This document shows, one piece after another, positions 33,601-45,790 of a stretch of DNA of 64,000 nucleotides (within the stretch, counting starts at the first letter, position 1; every line of letters begins with the position of its first letter). This DNA is from Diospyros lotus (taxonomy: Eukaryota; Streptophyta; Magnoliopsida; Ericales; Ebenaceae), in contig NC_068349.1 in the NCBI RefSeq assembly GCF_014633365.1, positions 17,498,753 to 17,562,752 of the forward strand, read 5' to 3'. The notes below the pieces were generated by a model. That model was not told the DNA's origin and ran no database searches. It saw only the letters and a list, made by a program, of their open reading frames with translations. The position numbers were made by a program, and so were the translations under genes.

Positions 33601-35339
33601 AGAACTTTGTGCAGATTCTATACAAAACACATGGAAATATGCAACTGTACCATCCATTTACATACAAAGAATTAGAGGAGCCATGCAGGCTTGTCAGAAA
33701 TGGAAGAACTACGGAGTGTTAGCATTGGAAAAAGAAAATAACATCAACTGGCTGGGCAATGGCACAAACAACATTGCTCAACTTTTGGAGCACAATATCT
33801 AGTAACAAAGAGTCACACCGAAGAGAAAAATGTAAGGACTCACCAAATTCCACAGTGCAAGAAAGCAACCACTATCAGATTAAAGGGAAAACCCGTGCAC
33901 CATATTTGATAACTAATGATTCAGCATACCCCCTTATATTATGTAATAAATAGAACCTTTCTGAACGGCACAGGTTTCCAAAATATGGTGCCATCTTGGT
34001 TTTGTACATATATGGAGTGCTATTTTTCTTGATCTTCCAAAGAGAGATTCCCTTCTAAATGAAATGTTCATATTAATACCCATGAAGTGCTATCAGAACT
34101 TCAAATTGAAACTATTGCAAATTTAGATTCTGTTAAAGAAATTACTGAAATTAACTTGGCTTGACCTTTGCACAGTGCTCAAGTTCTGTCCCTTCCCAGA
34201 AAAAGAAAGGGTAAAAATAGCCTATCAAGTGGATTTAACCTGCCTGTGTATGTCATGCAATATTAAGGTAACAACATATAAATTCTAATATGAGATGAAT
34301 AAGAACTCGGTAGATTTGCCACAGGTGATGTGCTAAAATACAAAAAGAAGCATAAAAGTAAAATAAAAAATTATACGAGAAAATTGAAGATTCAACAATT
34401 GATCTTCATTTGAAATTCCCCTCCATTGCCGATTTCTAGATTAAAAAAAATGAATAAGAAAAAGGTCTTTCTCCAAAATGAAAGAATATGACAGAGCAAA
34501 GCTTCAGAAAAATTATAACAGTGCTGCAAAAGTCTGGCACTCATGATAAAGTATCTTCCATGCGCATCTTTCTCACTCTCAGTAATTCCAATTGAATTGT
34601 TTCACAAAATGCAAAGATAACTTCAATAACTTCAAACCAGCAACAGAATAAATACACTAGTGCAGGGCATACTAGTCAAATATATTGAAAAAATAAAAGA
34701 GAGAACCTAGAAAATATTCTCCTCTATAGAATTGGATCCAGACATAAACTTGAGTCATGAGCCGAAACGTTCGCAATTGGAGTACAAAATTATGTTTATA
34801 ATGTCCAAATTTGTTCATTCACTGAGTTGGAAGTTGAGAAACTGGGTCCATCATCATGTGACCACGTGTAAACCAATTTAACCTCGACTAAAAGCGATTT
34901 CAGATCCAAGCAAGCTAAAACCATATGCTTGCCCGGAATCACATGTCAACTTCCGCAGCAGAAAGAAAACAATCCGGAAACAACATCGTACCGATGCAAT
35001 TAGTTAGGAAGCGTCAACGAATCATAATTTTCCAGAACACAGCGAAACAAAATGAATTCGATCAAACCGACAACGATTGCATATAACCAACAGATCTCGA
35101 AACAAAGCTATCAGATGCTCACAGAGCTGAGAATTCGAAACTCAACAGATTCAACACCAATAGAAACAATCAAATCAGGAAGAAGGCAAGTGAGGGAAAC
35201 AATTAAAGTGCAGAAATTGGATAACCGGAACCAAATTGTTTACCTGAACCGAAGCCTGAGGCACACGATTCTCAGCCGAAGCGATCGCCGTGGCAGCGGC
35301 GCTTATGGTATCCCGAGTGTTGTTGTTCGCGCGTCTCAT
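30604..35339 (-). CDS. Hydroxyproline-rich glycoprotein-like protein, 445 aa, two exons
   Basis: The only host gene in the window. Exon 1 is 35244-35339 (32 codons from an ATG at 35337-35339, MRRANNNTRDTISAAATAIA, ending ASVQ before a GTAAAC donor). Exon 2 is 30604-31845, after a TGCAG acceptor, starting KRSWRSCWSIYWCFG and ending with TAA at 30604-30606. The intron is 3,398 bp and the join is between codons. The Cys/Trp-rich block WRSCWSIYWCFG, the basic QKQSKRIGHAILVPE, a central Pro/Ser/Thr-rich region (about residues 70-250), and the C-terminal NWSFFPMMQPGVS match the plant 'hydroxyproline-rich glycoprotein family' typified by Arabidopsis At5g52430 and At4g25620, of similar length. There is no signal peptide and no extensin SPPPP repeat, so secretion is doubtful; the molecular function is unknown. 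The frame is intact and probably functional. Confidence 0.9.
31846..35243 (-). other. Long first intron of the host gene
   Basis: It is bounded by GT at 35243-35242 and AG at 31847-31846 on the minus strand, 3.4 kb. Short frames inside (33294-33530, 33759-33953, 32530-32733) show no domain. A phrase near 33238-33262, CATATTGGTCACTAATGTGG, contains an internal mirror and may be a repeat edge, but no boundary was found. Long first introns near the 5' UTR can carry regulatory elements; that is inference. Confidence 0.75.
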
Positions 35340-35600
35340 CTCTCCGTCTTCCTCTTCTTCTCGATCAAAGAACTAACCCAATTTCACCGGCAATTTCCCG
35401 TCGCATAACCGATCAAATCTCTGAGGTAAAAGGACGCAACTTTCTAGCGAAAATCGAAACCTCGAGAATGAAAATCGCAGGGAAGGAGGAGATCAGGAAA
35501 ACCGAGCGAAGAACGAACACGAGACGACAGTGATGCGAAATGGCGATTTAGAAATATAAATATATATATATATATATAAAAGTCGAAACGGAAAAATACG
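35340..35600 (-). promoter_or_regulatory. 5' UTR and candidate core promoter of the host gene
   Basis: Upstream of the ATG at 35339 is a pyrimidine/purine-rich leader. On the minus strand a TA-rich block (35555-35580) could serve as TATA box, placing a start site near 35520-35550 and giving a 5' UTR of about 200 bases. The run is also a (TA)n microsatellite, so its promoter role is inferred from position only. A second (TA)n lies at 35721-35743. Confidence 0.4.
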
Positions 35601-38527
35601 AAATGAAACGAAAAGAAAAACAAAAAATCTGCGGTTTCCTCTCTCTAGCCACGCCGTAACAAGAGCTTTTGAGGTCAAACACGGCAATGGCGGACTGGAC
35701 TCAAGAGGTTTCTAGGGGCTTATATATATATATATATGTATATAACTTCATCACACCTTAAATTGCTCTTTTATTAAGTTTCAAAATAAATAATTTTGTA
35801 CTTGCAAAAAAATAATATATAATTTCGTATTGAAGATTGAAATTACATGTGTACCCTTGGCAAGATATATGATTCGAATGGCAGGCACTGGGGGATGGAT
35901 AAGGAGTTATTAGGCTCACCTGAAATACTTGCACATTCAATGACACGCCTTGCTCTTTCTAAATGCTCACACCAAATGCCCACTTCTCTTTAATGCAGCT
36001 ACCTTATTTGTGCCGTTGCCGTTGGAAAATGCAGAATCCCGCGGGCTCCCACCTCTCAAGTCTCTTCTTAAGTAACATGCATTTACTGTGAAACACAGTC
36101 ATGTTCTTAAGTTATTAACACAAAATGTAAATTAAATATTAAAAATTTAAGTGTTTAAATAATATTTTTATTTAGAAAAATAATTCACCCAAAGCCGAAA
36201 TAGTGAATATGGTCGTGGTTGTGGGCAGGTGGGCCACTGGGTGGCATTATTTTAAGAGTTTTCCACGACCTCTTGACCAAAGCATTTTTCTTATTAAGCA
36301 CAATCATATTTCGACTATATGATCATTGTTAGGCAAAACAGTGGACTGAAATCTAATATCAAATATGTTCATGGTTATGGGCAAATGGGCTCAAAAAGAG
36401 CATTAGTTATTATGCAATCTTGCGCCTTATAAGAAATATGATCGATGGTGGGATGGGATGGGAGGGGAGGTGGGATTATGGGGATATTGAATTCAATAAT
36501 TGTAGCTTTTGGGGGGGTTTGGGGCTTTCTGTGATGAACGTGTGCACGTGTGTGTGACCATAGAGTTAATAAGTGGGTTGGCCCACGCACAGAGGGAGAG
36601 AGAGAGCGCTTGTCCACTTACCCGCTACTTGGAACTAACTGGACACGGTTGGTGAATCAAATCCCTTTCCCCTTTTTATCTTCTAAAGATAAAAAGGTGA
36701 CTTTGGAGTTGGCTTTATTCAAGCTTGCTGTGAAAATGATGCCCCTTGGAAAGAGTCCCCTCTTGTGTTTTTTCCTTGTTAATGTTCACTTGTTATCTGA
36801 TGGATCAGGGAAAAATGGGAAAGAAACTTTGCTTCCTTGTTTAGACGGCTGTTTGGCAGCAGTTAAAATGTTGGATTAAATAAGTAACATAAATTTGTAT
36901 TAAAATAAGGTTGAAATATTTTTTACATTAAAAAAATTAAGATAAAATTAAAAAATATTTTAAAATTTTTATCAAACTGTTTGTTTTCTTATTTGTAAGA
37001 TTCAAGATATGCTTATTTGAAGAAAAAGATAGATAAATATATCTGAAAAATGTCATATAAGAATTTACGGGATTTTTTTACAAAAATCGCCAGATAAATT
37101 TAACACAACAAATAGCACTTTTATCTTAAATATTTTTAATATCTCACTTTTTTTAGTCTATATTTACATAACCAACACTATCTAGGTAAAAAAACACTAA
37201 ATAAAATAATAATTTTTAGATACAAACATATCATTCAGCACAAAAGTGTGCACTTTGGGGCAATGAAATCTAACTTTTCTCAACCTCCTTTTGAACAATT
37301 ACTCTTTTTGATACGTTGGGAAAGAGGCAAAGTAATCGCAATTACTCTCTTTTGAGGGAAAGAGAAAGAGGGCACAATCTTTGATTTTATCTTTTACCAC
37401 CCCAAGCATAAGCATTATTCTGCCTTTCTTTCAATTGGGTTGTGGATTTGGGCTAATGAAGATTTCCTTTAGACCTCAGTCCCATGTACCAAAAGAATTG
37501 TTATTCATTGCAACTTTAGGAGGTGGGTCCACAACCCATTCTGCCCAATTAGAAAGACCATTTTCTTGTCCTGCTACAGGCGGCTGCATCTTCATTGCAG
37601 AAAAGGTGATCCAATGCTGGAAAAGGTAACATAAATGAGGCACATTATTATATGAAATGCTTCAAATATCTTTTTATTAATTTTAACAACCGCAGTGATT
37701 GTTGAGTCTATGTAAGAAAATTTTAACCTTTTCATGTAGTAAGATTACTATTTAGGCCTAAAAAATATGACTAACGGTTGGTCTCTTTTCTTTTCACTTG
37801 GAGATGCTGATTCTAAATGGAGGGTTAGGTTCGTCCAAATTAAATAATTGTAACAAAAGTAAAGCAAAACTAAGGCACGAGTGATTTGATAAAACTCGGC
37901 CATATTAATCAAAGTTTCATATGAAAATAGGCACATAAACTTAATATTTTCAACCATGCTTGTGACTCTCATCCACCCACCTTAATCAATTTCTACGAGG
38001 AAATTCAAATTTTTATTTTCTAAATATGCTTTGGTGGCCTTCGGGTGGTCCCTAAAACAAATTAGAAGCTCCGTCATATTTAGATGTTCTGTTTCATAAA
38101 TGGAGAACTTAAGTTGGGGGATTAAAGATTATGCTGTACAGAACGGTATATAAGAAAAAGGTGTTTGGATTAAAAGATTTTGACAAGGTATTCTTAGAAC
38201 CTTACATAGTATTCACACACAAGAACAACAAGAAACTAGTATATGAGAAAAAGAATTGATGATTGAGGGGAAGATCTTCAAGCACGTTAACATTCAAATT
38301 CTTATGTGTGAACTTCAAGGGTGGCATTTTGTCCCTTGATATAGTGTTCAATGATTAAGTTATTACTTAGGAAGGAATAGAGATAAATATGAGTGAGTCT
38401 TTAAAATTAGATGCGTTTATCTATGGAGACCCTACTCCTTATATAGGTCACCTTGTAATGTTTGAGCGAAATTCCCGGCAAGATCCCCTGCCCAGTATAT
38501 TTGAACTTTAGGTAGGATATCTCAAGA
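35601..38527. other. Upstream intergenic region, no gene seen
   Basis: Several short frames (36375-36617, 36550-36879, 37381-37629, 37748-37972) overlap one another or lack recognisable features. The sequence is mixed AT-rich with a GC-richer patch at 36430-36610. No transposon ends were found, in contrast to the flanking regions. Confidence 0.4.
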
Positions 38528-38539
38528 ATGGACTATTTC

Positions 38540-38809
38540 AACCCCTCAGGGTAGCTCAAGCGGTCATTCGCACAGAATCTAAGTGTTGGGTATTGCCAGG
38601 TTACATGTTCGATTCCCAACAGTGCGGCACTATATCGTTGCGCTACACGAGGAGCCATGAGCACGGGTCTTCAACTCGGACTTATCTTGGCCGGCTTGAT
38701 TGCCCAGTTAGGATGGGGCCCATTGGTTTATAAGCAGAGGGTGACGCTTGCGCCAAAAGCGTCGCTAGGTGGGACCTCCTTGATTTCCAACGTTAAAGAA
38801 AAAAAAAAT
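38540..38809 (+). mobile_element. tRNA-derived SINE
   Basis: A 270-bp unit has a pol III A-box-like TAGCTCAAGCGG (38552-38563) and a B-box-like TGTTCGATTCC (38606-38616), 54 bases apart, and an A-rich tail GTTAAAGAAAAAAAAAATA. It is flanked by ATGGACTATTTC (38528-38539) and ATGGACTACTTC (38810-38821), a 12-bp duplication with one change. This is the full signature of a plant SINE inserted by LINE machinery. The family is not identified. Confidence 0.88.
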
Positions 38810-38821
38810 ATGGACTACTTC

Positions 38822-39149
38822 TGTGGGTAGCAAAAAAGTTGGTAAACCACATGTCATGCTTTGGAGAAAAAGACATCTGGCACGCTTTGAGCAGTAGGAC
38901 ATGTGACAAGTTGTGATTTGCTCTCCTCATAAAGAGGTACCAGGGGTGGATTTATAAATAAGCATAGTTTTGAGGGTCCCCCTTATCACTTGCCCATATC
39001 CCTCAAGTTAAACTCACTAGAGATTAGGTGGTGGAGTGCATAGGTACGAGCCTTTCTATCTCTTCCCTTTTCTTTTGTTAATCTCCCTTTTTTTTAACTT
39101 AAGCTTGTTTCTTCAAATAGACATTGGGATGAATATAACACATCGCTTT
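38822..39149. other. Short spacer between SINE and Gypsy LTR fragment
   Basis: Non-coding. It contains a GGTGGAGTGCATAGG phrase near 39029-39043. Where the Gypsy LTR/leader ends within it cannot be fixed. Confidence 0.3.
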
Positions 39150-39404
39150 TCTCTTACTGAACGTGTCACTATGCTGGGGCTCAAAATATACATAAATTAT
39201 TTTTTTCTTTCTCCTCGGTACAAAACTTAAACCTTAAATACCAAAATCCAAACAAAACCCCCAGCAAATCATTCACAATATGCGAAAGCGATAATTGAAA
39301 CCTGATATGATACATAGCTAAATCATTTTATAACATTATAAGAATCCATACCATATATTAACATCATATCCTCAATACTGAAATACATCGCTATATCTCA
39401 ATTC
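39150..39404 (-). repeat. Gypsy LTR fragment, left part (split by hAT)
   Basis: Minus-oriented LTR sequence whose right part continues at 59951 after the hAT element. The 8-bp duplication CTCAATTC (39397-39404 and 59943-59950) is LTR sequence. It also aligns with 4271-4497. Confidence 0.6.
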
Positions 39405-39625
39405 TAGGGGTGTTCGTGGTTCTGTTTGGCCGGTTTAAAACACCAAACCGCAAAGTTGGTTTTGCACCAAATCAAACCGATCGGTTTGATTTGGTGCGGA
39501 AAATCAAACCGAACCAAACCGCAGTTTGCGGTTCGGTTTCCGCGGGTTCAGATTTATCCATTTGGCTCGGTCCAGGCCGGGTTGGTCCGGTTCGATTCGG
39601 GCCGGTTCGAACCGAACCGGTACTA
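39405..39625. repeat. hAT left subterminal zone
   Basis: Repeated AAACCG, CGGTTTG and CCGGTT words in both orientations follow the left terminus. Frames 39410-39667 here are artefacts of the repeats. The matching zone at the other end is 59770-59942. Such short repeats are the usual transposase-binding sites of hAT elements. Confidence 0.75.
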
Positions 39626-40645
39626 AATTCCCTGTTTTTGCTGCATTCCCTGTTTACACTGATCTGACTTAATTTAATTCATATGGTCAACGTGAGTACC
39701 TTATAATGCAGTTAAAAATAGAATTTAACTCATAATTTAATCCCTGTTTACCAACAACAAATTCCTAATTTACAAACACCACTATTCAATATTCATACCA
39801 GGTTACCAGCAACAAAATGGACAACTCATTCTATTCTAACACCAGGTTTTGATACATCAGTCCATAAGTACGCATAGGACCACCATAACCCACGTATGGT
39901 TCAGTATTATCCAACAAATCTCCACTGGGCCAACATCATCAATAGGTGCAGCCGAATCTATTGCAACCTGCAAAAGCAAATTGCCAGTAAGATAGGGGAA
40001 TAGAAAATGGCAATGCCATTCATTAATTAATGGAGAAGACGAATATTATAAGAAGTTTTATATCTGGAACATTTACAAAAAGATGAAAAAGACCTAGTTT
40101 TGGCTACTGTATTGCCTAAATCTTCAAGTTACCAAACAGCCTCCAGCCTAGTATCAAAAATGAAAGTGCTTGTTCCAGCCTAGTATTAATACCATGAGGA
40201 TTGGGTTAGATCCATGAAAATGTAAACTATGGATGCCAAATTATACACCATATGGGGTCTCAAAGAAATCATGATTTCCTTTGACAGTATGTCAAAGAGG
40301 TAATGGAAACTTTTGAAAGGTTTGAAGTTTGAAAATATGACAAATAAAAATTGAAAATTTCCCTCTCCAACTATCTGAATAATTAAAAAGACCCTAAAAA
40401 ACACACCCCTAACCCTCCCAAAGAAAATCAAGATAGAATCCTATAGTCAATTCCTCCAAGGAGTTCTATTATCAACAATAAAATCCAGATGACTAACAAC
40501 AATAATAAACCATATATCAATACCTGCTCCAAAGTCTTCAACTTCATCACTAATCAAGGCTGAGAAAATTTTTTGTCATAACGAACTTATCGGCAATATT
40601 AAGGAGAACAATAAAATTAGAAAATTAAAATGTTAAAGTTAATAG

Positions 40646-42823
40646 TTAATACAAATAAAATAATAAACATGTTTGATGAATAGATAAAAAATTACGAGAT
40701 TCAGCAAATTCATAAGTAGCATGCTCTTCTAATACTGGGCTCATATCCAATAGTAAAGATGTAGCTCTCAACCAATTCTGGCAACAAATCAACGCTTCTA
40801 TCATAGATGGACTCAACGAACTTCGAAAGAAATCAAGCACCCTACCTCTAGTGCTAAAAGCTAACTCAGAAGCTACTGTTGACACTTGAATGGAAAGAAC
40901 ATCTCTAGCAATCAGTGATAGGACATGGAACTTTGTCGAAGATACCTTCCACCATGCCAATATATCAAAAGTTTTGTTTCTTATATCCTCATTTGGCTCA
41001 GCTAGGTACCTTTCAAGCTCATTTTTCATTTCAGTAGCATTATCTTGAAAACATTCTTTCTCAAAACCGGATTTAAACATGTTAACAGTATCATCCTCAT
41101 CAGGATCCACAACTGGAAACCTTGGTCTAGAAGTTGTCCCACCTTGTTCATCTGATTCAATTGATGCATAAAAATTCACTAACTTCCCTAGAATGCTCTT
41201 GATAGAATCCATAATGGTTTGAACTTCATCTTCAGAATAAAGTTTGTGCAAACAAAATGCCACATATTTCATTTTGTACCTAGAATCAAGTACAACTGCC
41301 ACATAAAGAATCATATTTTGATTTTCAATGTTGCCCCAATACTTATCAAATTTTCTCTTCATGCTAGAAGCCATATCTTTCAAGATTGATTCGTAACATA
41401 AACTCCATTTGTTTAGTCTACCAAGCACATTACAAATTTCATGGAAATAATTATTTGTAGTAACATTCAAGGAAACACTAAACGTGAGGGTAGCATCATA
41501 AAAAGTCTTCAAAAACTTACAAAATATTGCACAATTCTCCCAATCTGTAGAATTTGGTGGCCCAATATGGTTTTTTCCATTTCTATCCTCTTCACAAAAA
41601 TATTGAGAATAAAGCAAATCTTCTTCTTCCAACAAGTTAAATGCATCAACATATTTTAGTGCATGATCCAACATTAAATAGGTGGAGTTCCACCTTGTTG
41701 GCACATCCAAACACACAAGAGCCTTCTCTTCTTTACATGTATTCTTCACACAAGTTTTGAATCTTTCCAATCTTGAAAGAGAAGCTCTAACATACCTAAC
41801 TGCATTACGTACAGCCATAATAGAGTAATCTAATTCCTTTAAGCCATCACCCACTATCAAATTCAAAATATGAGCCGAACACCTCACGTGTAAAAATTTT
41901 CCATCACAAACAGCACTCTTCCAAATCTGTAATCTTTTTCTCATGTGCCCAATAGCCCCATTGTTAGAAGCAGCATTGTCAACTGTGATTGTAAAAACCT
42001 TCTCAATCCCCCATTCTTTCAAACATGCCTTAGTTGTTTTACCAATTGTCTCTCCCTTATGATTTGAAATTTGACAAAAATTCAATATTATTTTTTGCAT
42101 TTTCCATTTAGAATCTATAAAATGAGCTGTAAGCACCATATAATTAACATTTTGAATGGAAGTCCATGTATTAGTGGTAAGAGAGACTCTTTGTGAATTC
42201 TTAACAAAAAATGACTTCAATTTTTTCTTCTCTTTATTGTAGAGACTAATTATATCCCTAGCAATTGTAATGCATGAAGGAGGATCAAACTTAGGGCATG
42301 CAGTACTACAAAATGATCTAAACCCTTCCTACTCTACAAACCGAAATGGAAATTCATCAATGACAATCATTTTGGCACATGCCATCCTACAAGCTGCCTG
42401 ACTAAATCCTGTAGCTACAAGATTACTACTTGATCCACTTCCATCCTCACTGTCACTCTTCTTTAGAAAATGTAAAATCTTTTGCTTCTTATCTTCTAAT
42501 TTGTAAGGATTCTTCTTACACTGATTGTTTATATGGTTCCAAAGAGTACTTGTCCCATTTCTTCTAGTATCACTTGCATAATCTTTGCCACAATAGTTGC
42601 ACACAGCTCTAGGCTCAGAATAATCATCCTCATTTTTAGTAAAATGTTCCCATATTTCAAATTGTTGCCAAGGTTTCCTTTTTACAGCTTTGTCCTTAGG
42701 ACGCAACGGAGGTTTAGAGCCACTACTTGATTCAATCGTCGTATTAGTCATTTGATTTTCATTGATGTTTCTCACACATTCAGGATCGGTATTACTAGCT
42801 GATTCCATCTGCCATTGAAGCAA
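40646..42823 (-). pseudogene. hAT transposase, one in-frame stop
   Basis: On the minus strand 726 codons run in one frame from ATG at 42823 to the stop at 40646, interrupted only by a TAG at 42329-42331. The N-terminal part has a BED-type zinc finger (CNYCGKDYAS, then HINNQC). After the stop the frame continues GFRSFC and PSCITIARD, standard for plant hAT transposases, through the RNase H-like core (TVDNAASN, LHVRCSAHILNL, PTRWNSTYLML) to the hATC dimerisation domain (ILAWWKV, LARDVLSIQVSTVASELAFS, LICCQNWL). Length is close to the family norm. Only the stop separates it from an intact frame. RNA-level readthrough or a start downstream at 42220 is possible but would lose the finger. Confidence 0.88.
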
Positions 42824-43025
42824 TCAAAAATTTGAGATATTTTCTTGAAAATTAATTATTTGGAATTCACATTAACTAAACCCTAGCTAGGTACAAGTCA
42901 ACTAAGGAACTCGGATTCATTAATCGACTAAGCAACTCTTCAAACTCAACTATTAGAGACAAAGGAATAATTGAGATAAGTAGATGAGTCTATGTTGATC
43001 TCATGAGAGTAGAGACTTCTTCTTA
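42824..43025 (-). other. hAT leader region next to the CACTA insertion
   Basis: About 200 bp of hAT 5' sequence between the transposase ATG and the CACTA insertion site. It may be a 5' UTR or intron edge, since the hAT continues at 58266 on the far side of the CACTA. Confidence 0.5.
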
Positions 43026-43770
43026 CACTACAAGAATTTCTGGATTTAGCGACGGATTTTCAGCAACGGAAATTTCCATCGCTATTTTGCGACGAAACAG
43101 CGACGGAATTACGACGGATTGTGAAATTTTTTTTTTTAATTTATTTAGAAACGGATTTTAGCGACGGAATTTTTCCCGTCGCAAAAAAATTAATTTTTTT
43201 ATTTTTTTGCGACGGAAATATACTTCCGTCTCTAATTTTAGCGACGAAAATCTATTTCCGTCGTTATATTTTAATGATAATAAAAAATAAAAATTAAATT
43301 TTTATATAGCGACGGAAAAACAATTCCGTCGCAAAATTTTAAAATAAAAAATTAATTTTCATATTAGTTTAAATAAATAAAATAAAATTTAAAATTTAAT
43401 TTTTTTATTATTAAATTTTACCGACGAAAATATACTTCCGTCGCTAATTTTAGCGACGGAAATCTATTTCCGTCGTTATATTTTAATGATAATAAAAAAA
43501 TAAAAATTAATTTTTTATATAGCGACGGAAATACAATTCCGTCGCAAAATTTTAAAGTAAAAATTAATTTTAATATTAGTTTAAATAATTAAAATTTAAT
43601 TTTAAATTTAATTTTTTTATTATTAAAATATAGCGACGGAAATATCCTTCTGTCGCTATATTTAAAATAAAAAATTATTTTAAGTTAACAAATTAAGAAA
43701 AATAAAATTAGAGACGGATTATTCAAATCCGTCTCTAAATCCGCGACGGATTATCCAAATTCGTCGCTAC
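43026..43770. repeat. CACTA 5' subterminal palindrome array
   Basis: Following the terminus, about 25 copies of GCGACGG, CCGTCGC and close variants appear in alternating orientation over about 750 bp, embedded in AT-rich DNA (for example AGCGACGGAA near 43311 and its reverse complement near 43325). These are the expected binding sites for the element's own DNA-binding protein and can fold as hairpins. Confidence 0.85.
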
Positions 43771-45099
43771 CATTAATTTTTAATTATTTTATTTAATTAA
43801 TTTATAAATATTTAAATTTGGAATGAATATTTAAATATATAAATATTTAAATTTTATAAAAATTTAAATATACATTTAACCATGAGATGAATATTAAAAA
43901 ACTAATTTATAAAATTTAAATAAATATATTAATATTTAAAATCATAATATTGCTAAATTCTAACTATATCAATTAAATGTATAATAATTAATTATTTATA
44001 ATATTTATTAACTGTGTACAAAATGTAAACAAACATTATAATTGAAAAATAAATAAAAATTTTAAAAATCATAATATTATTAAAAAAAATATTTTAAATT
44101 TTAGAAATCATAAAAATAAAAAAATATTGAGAAATTACATTATATGGAAAGAAATCATAATATTGTTGTACCTTAAAAGCTATAATTTTTAACTTCTAGC
44201 TTCAAAAAAATGATAATGTATTGTTTGTTTTACCTTATAGAATTATAACTTATAGCTTCTACTACCTTTTAGAAATGGTAGAAGCTGGCTTTTTCAAAGC
44301 TAAGGTACCTCATCTTCTACAGCTTCTACATCTTTCTGAAAAGTTGTAACAAACAAGTTCACAACTTATTTTAAGTTTTAAAAACTATAATCTAAGAAAT
44401 TATAAACTATAATTTATTTAATTAAGTTGCAACAAATGGGGCCAATATATGGACGACATTGTATCTTATACTTAATAACAATATCATATGTCACTATCTA
44501 ATATAAGTGTTATGTGTAAAACATTAATGTTGATCAAGAAAAAAATAAATATATCTATTTATTATTTGTCCTTTCTAATTTTGTCTCTGAGTTATAGATG
44601 AAATTCAACAATCTAAAATCTACTATGTTGATCAGATGGGTTCTGTCATTAGTATTGTTCTATTCTATAATTAATAATTCTAAGTTCGGTGAATGTTTTG
44701 AATTTTTACTTTTTAAATTTTTTTATGAAACTCGAAAATTACCCTAAAAATTTATAAATGTTATGTACATTTCGTTTGATATAATTTTTATTTATAAAAA
44801 AATTAATTAATAAATAATTCAATATATCAAATTAATTTTTAAATTAATATTAATTTAAAATACAATAATTTAAATTATTTTATCATCACATTTTAGATAA
44901 TTACAGTAAGATTTTAAAAAATGATTTAATAATAAAATTTTATTTAAAATATATTATTTTTATCAATTAAATAATTATTAATATTATTTTTATAAGTTAT
45001 ATTATTTTTTATATAATTAAAATATTAAAATAAATAAATTCAAGAGGCGGGAATTTATTTTAATAATAGTTTTAATAATAAAAAAATAAAAAATACATT
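43771..45099. other. CACTA AT-rich interior, possible nested MITE
   Basis: Non-coding. At 44180-44440 repeated words (AACAAAC/GTTTGTT) and a stem AGCTTCTAC with GTAGAAGCT (about 44256-44288) suggest a small foldback insertion, but no boundaries or duplication are clear. The rest is AT-rich. Confidence 0.35.
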
Positions 45100-45790
45100 T
45101 TAGATAGAGATAGAATTTATTTTCTATCGTTAATTTTAGCAACAAAATTTATCTTCCGTTGCAAATATTAGAGATGAAAATAAATTATGTCCCTAAAGTT
45201 TAAAATAAAAAAAATTAATACTAGTTTAAATTAAAAAAATAATAAATTCTGTCACTACTTTTTGTGATGCAAAACTATTTTTATGGCTAAAAAATTAAAT
45301 TTTAATTGTAATTTTTTTGCTTTTCAAATATAGAGACAGAAAGTTTTTTTTGTCGCAAATTTTAAAAATAACAAATTAAAATTTAATATGGAATCAAATA
45401 ACAAAAAATAAATAAATAAATTTAGTGACGGATTGACCGAATCCATTGCTGAAATAGAGATGGAACTTTCAATCCGTCACTAAATTTAATTTTTATTTAT
45501 TATTTAATGAATTTATAAAGATTTAAATTTATAAATATTAAAATCTATAAGAAATTAAATATATTAATGTATATTTAATTAAATATACATTTAAACATGA
45601 GATGAATATAAAAAAATTAATTTATAAAATTTAGATAAATATATTAAATTTAAAAATTATAATATTATTAAATTCTAAATACATCAATTAATATATTTCA
45701 TGTTCATAAAAATAAAAATAAAACAATATCGAGGGATTACATATATAGAAAAGAGTTTATGAGCTATCTTATCAATGTCTTATTCTCTAT
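45100..45790. repeat. Decayed duplicate of the 5' subterminal zone
   Basis: It repeats the order of 43250-43990: degenerate GTGACGG, ATCCGTCAC and GCAACAAAAT motifs, then the AT-rich phrases AAACATGAGATGAATAT and AATTTATAAAATTTA. The corresponding phrases in the first copy are at 43880 to 43920. Motifs here are more mutated than in the terminal copy. Confidence 0.65.

Noticed and set aside
35052..35408. 118-codon plus-strand ORF
   Set aside because: It overlaps exon 1 and intron of the host gene on the opposite strand and has no domain.
36848..37000. Possible MITE with CTGTTTG near both ends
   Set aside because: The two words are in direct, not inverted, orientation and no target duplication is present.
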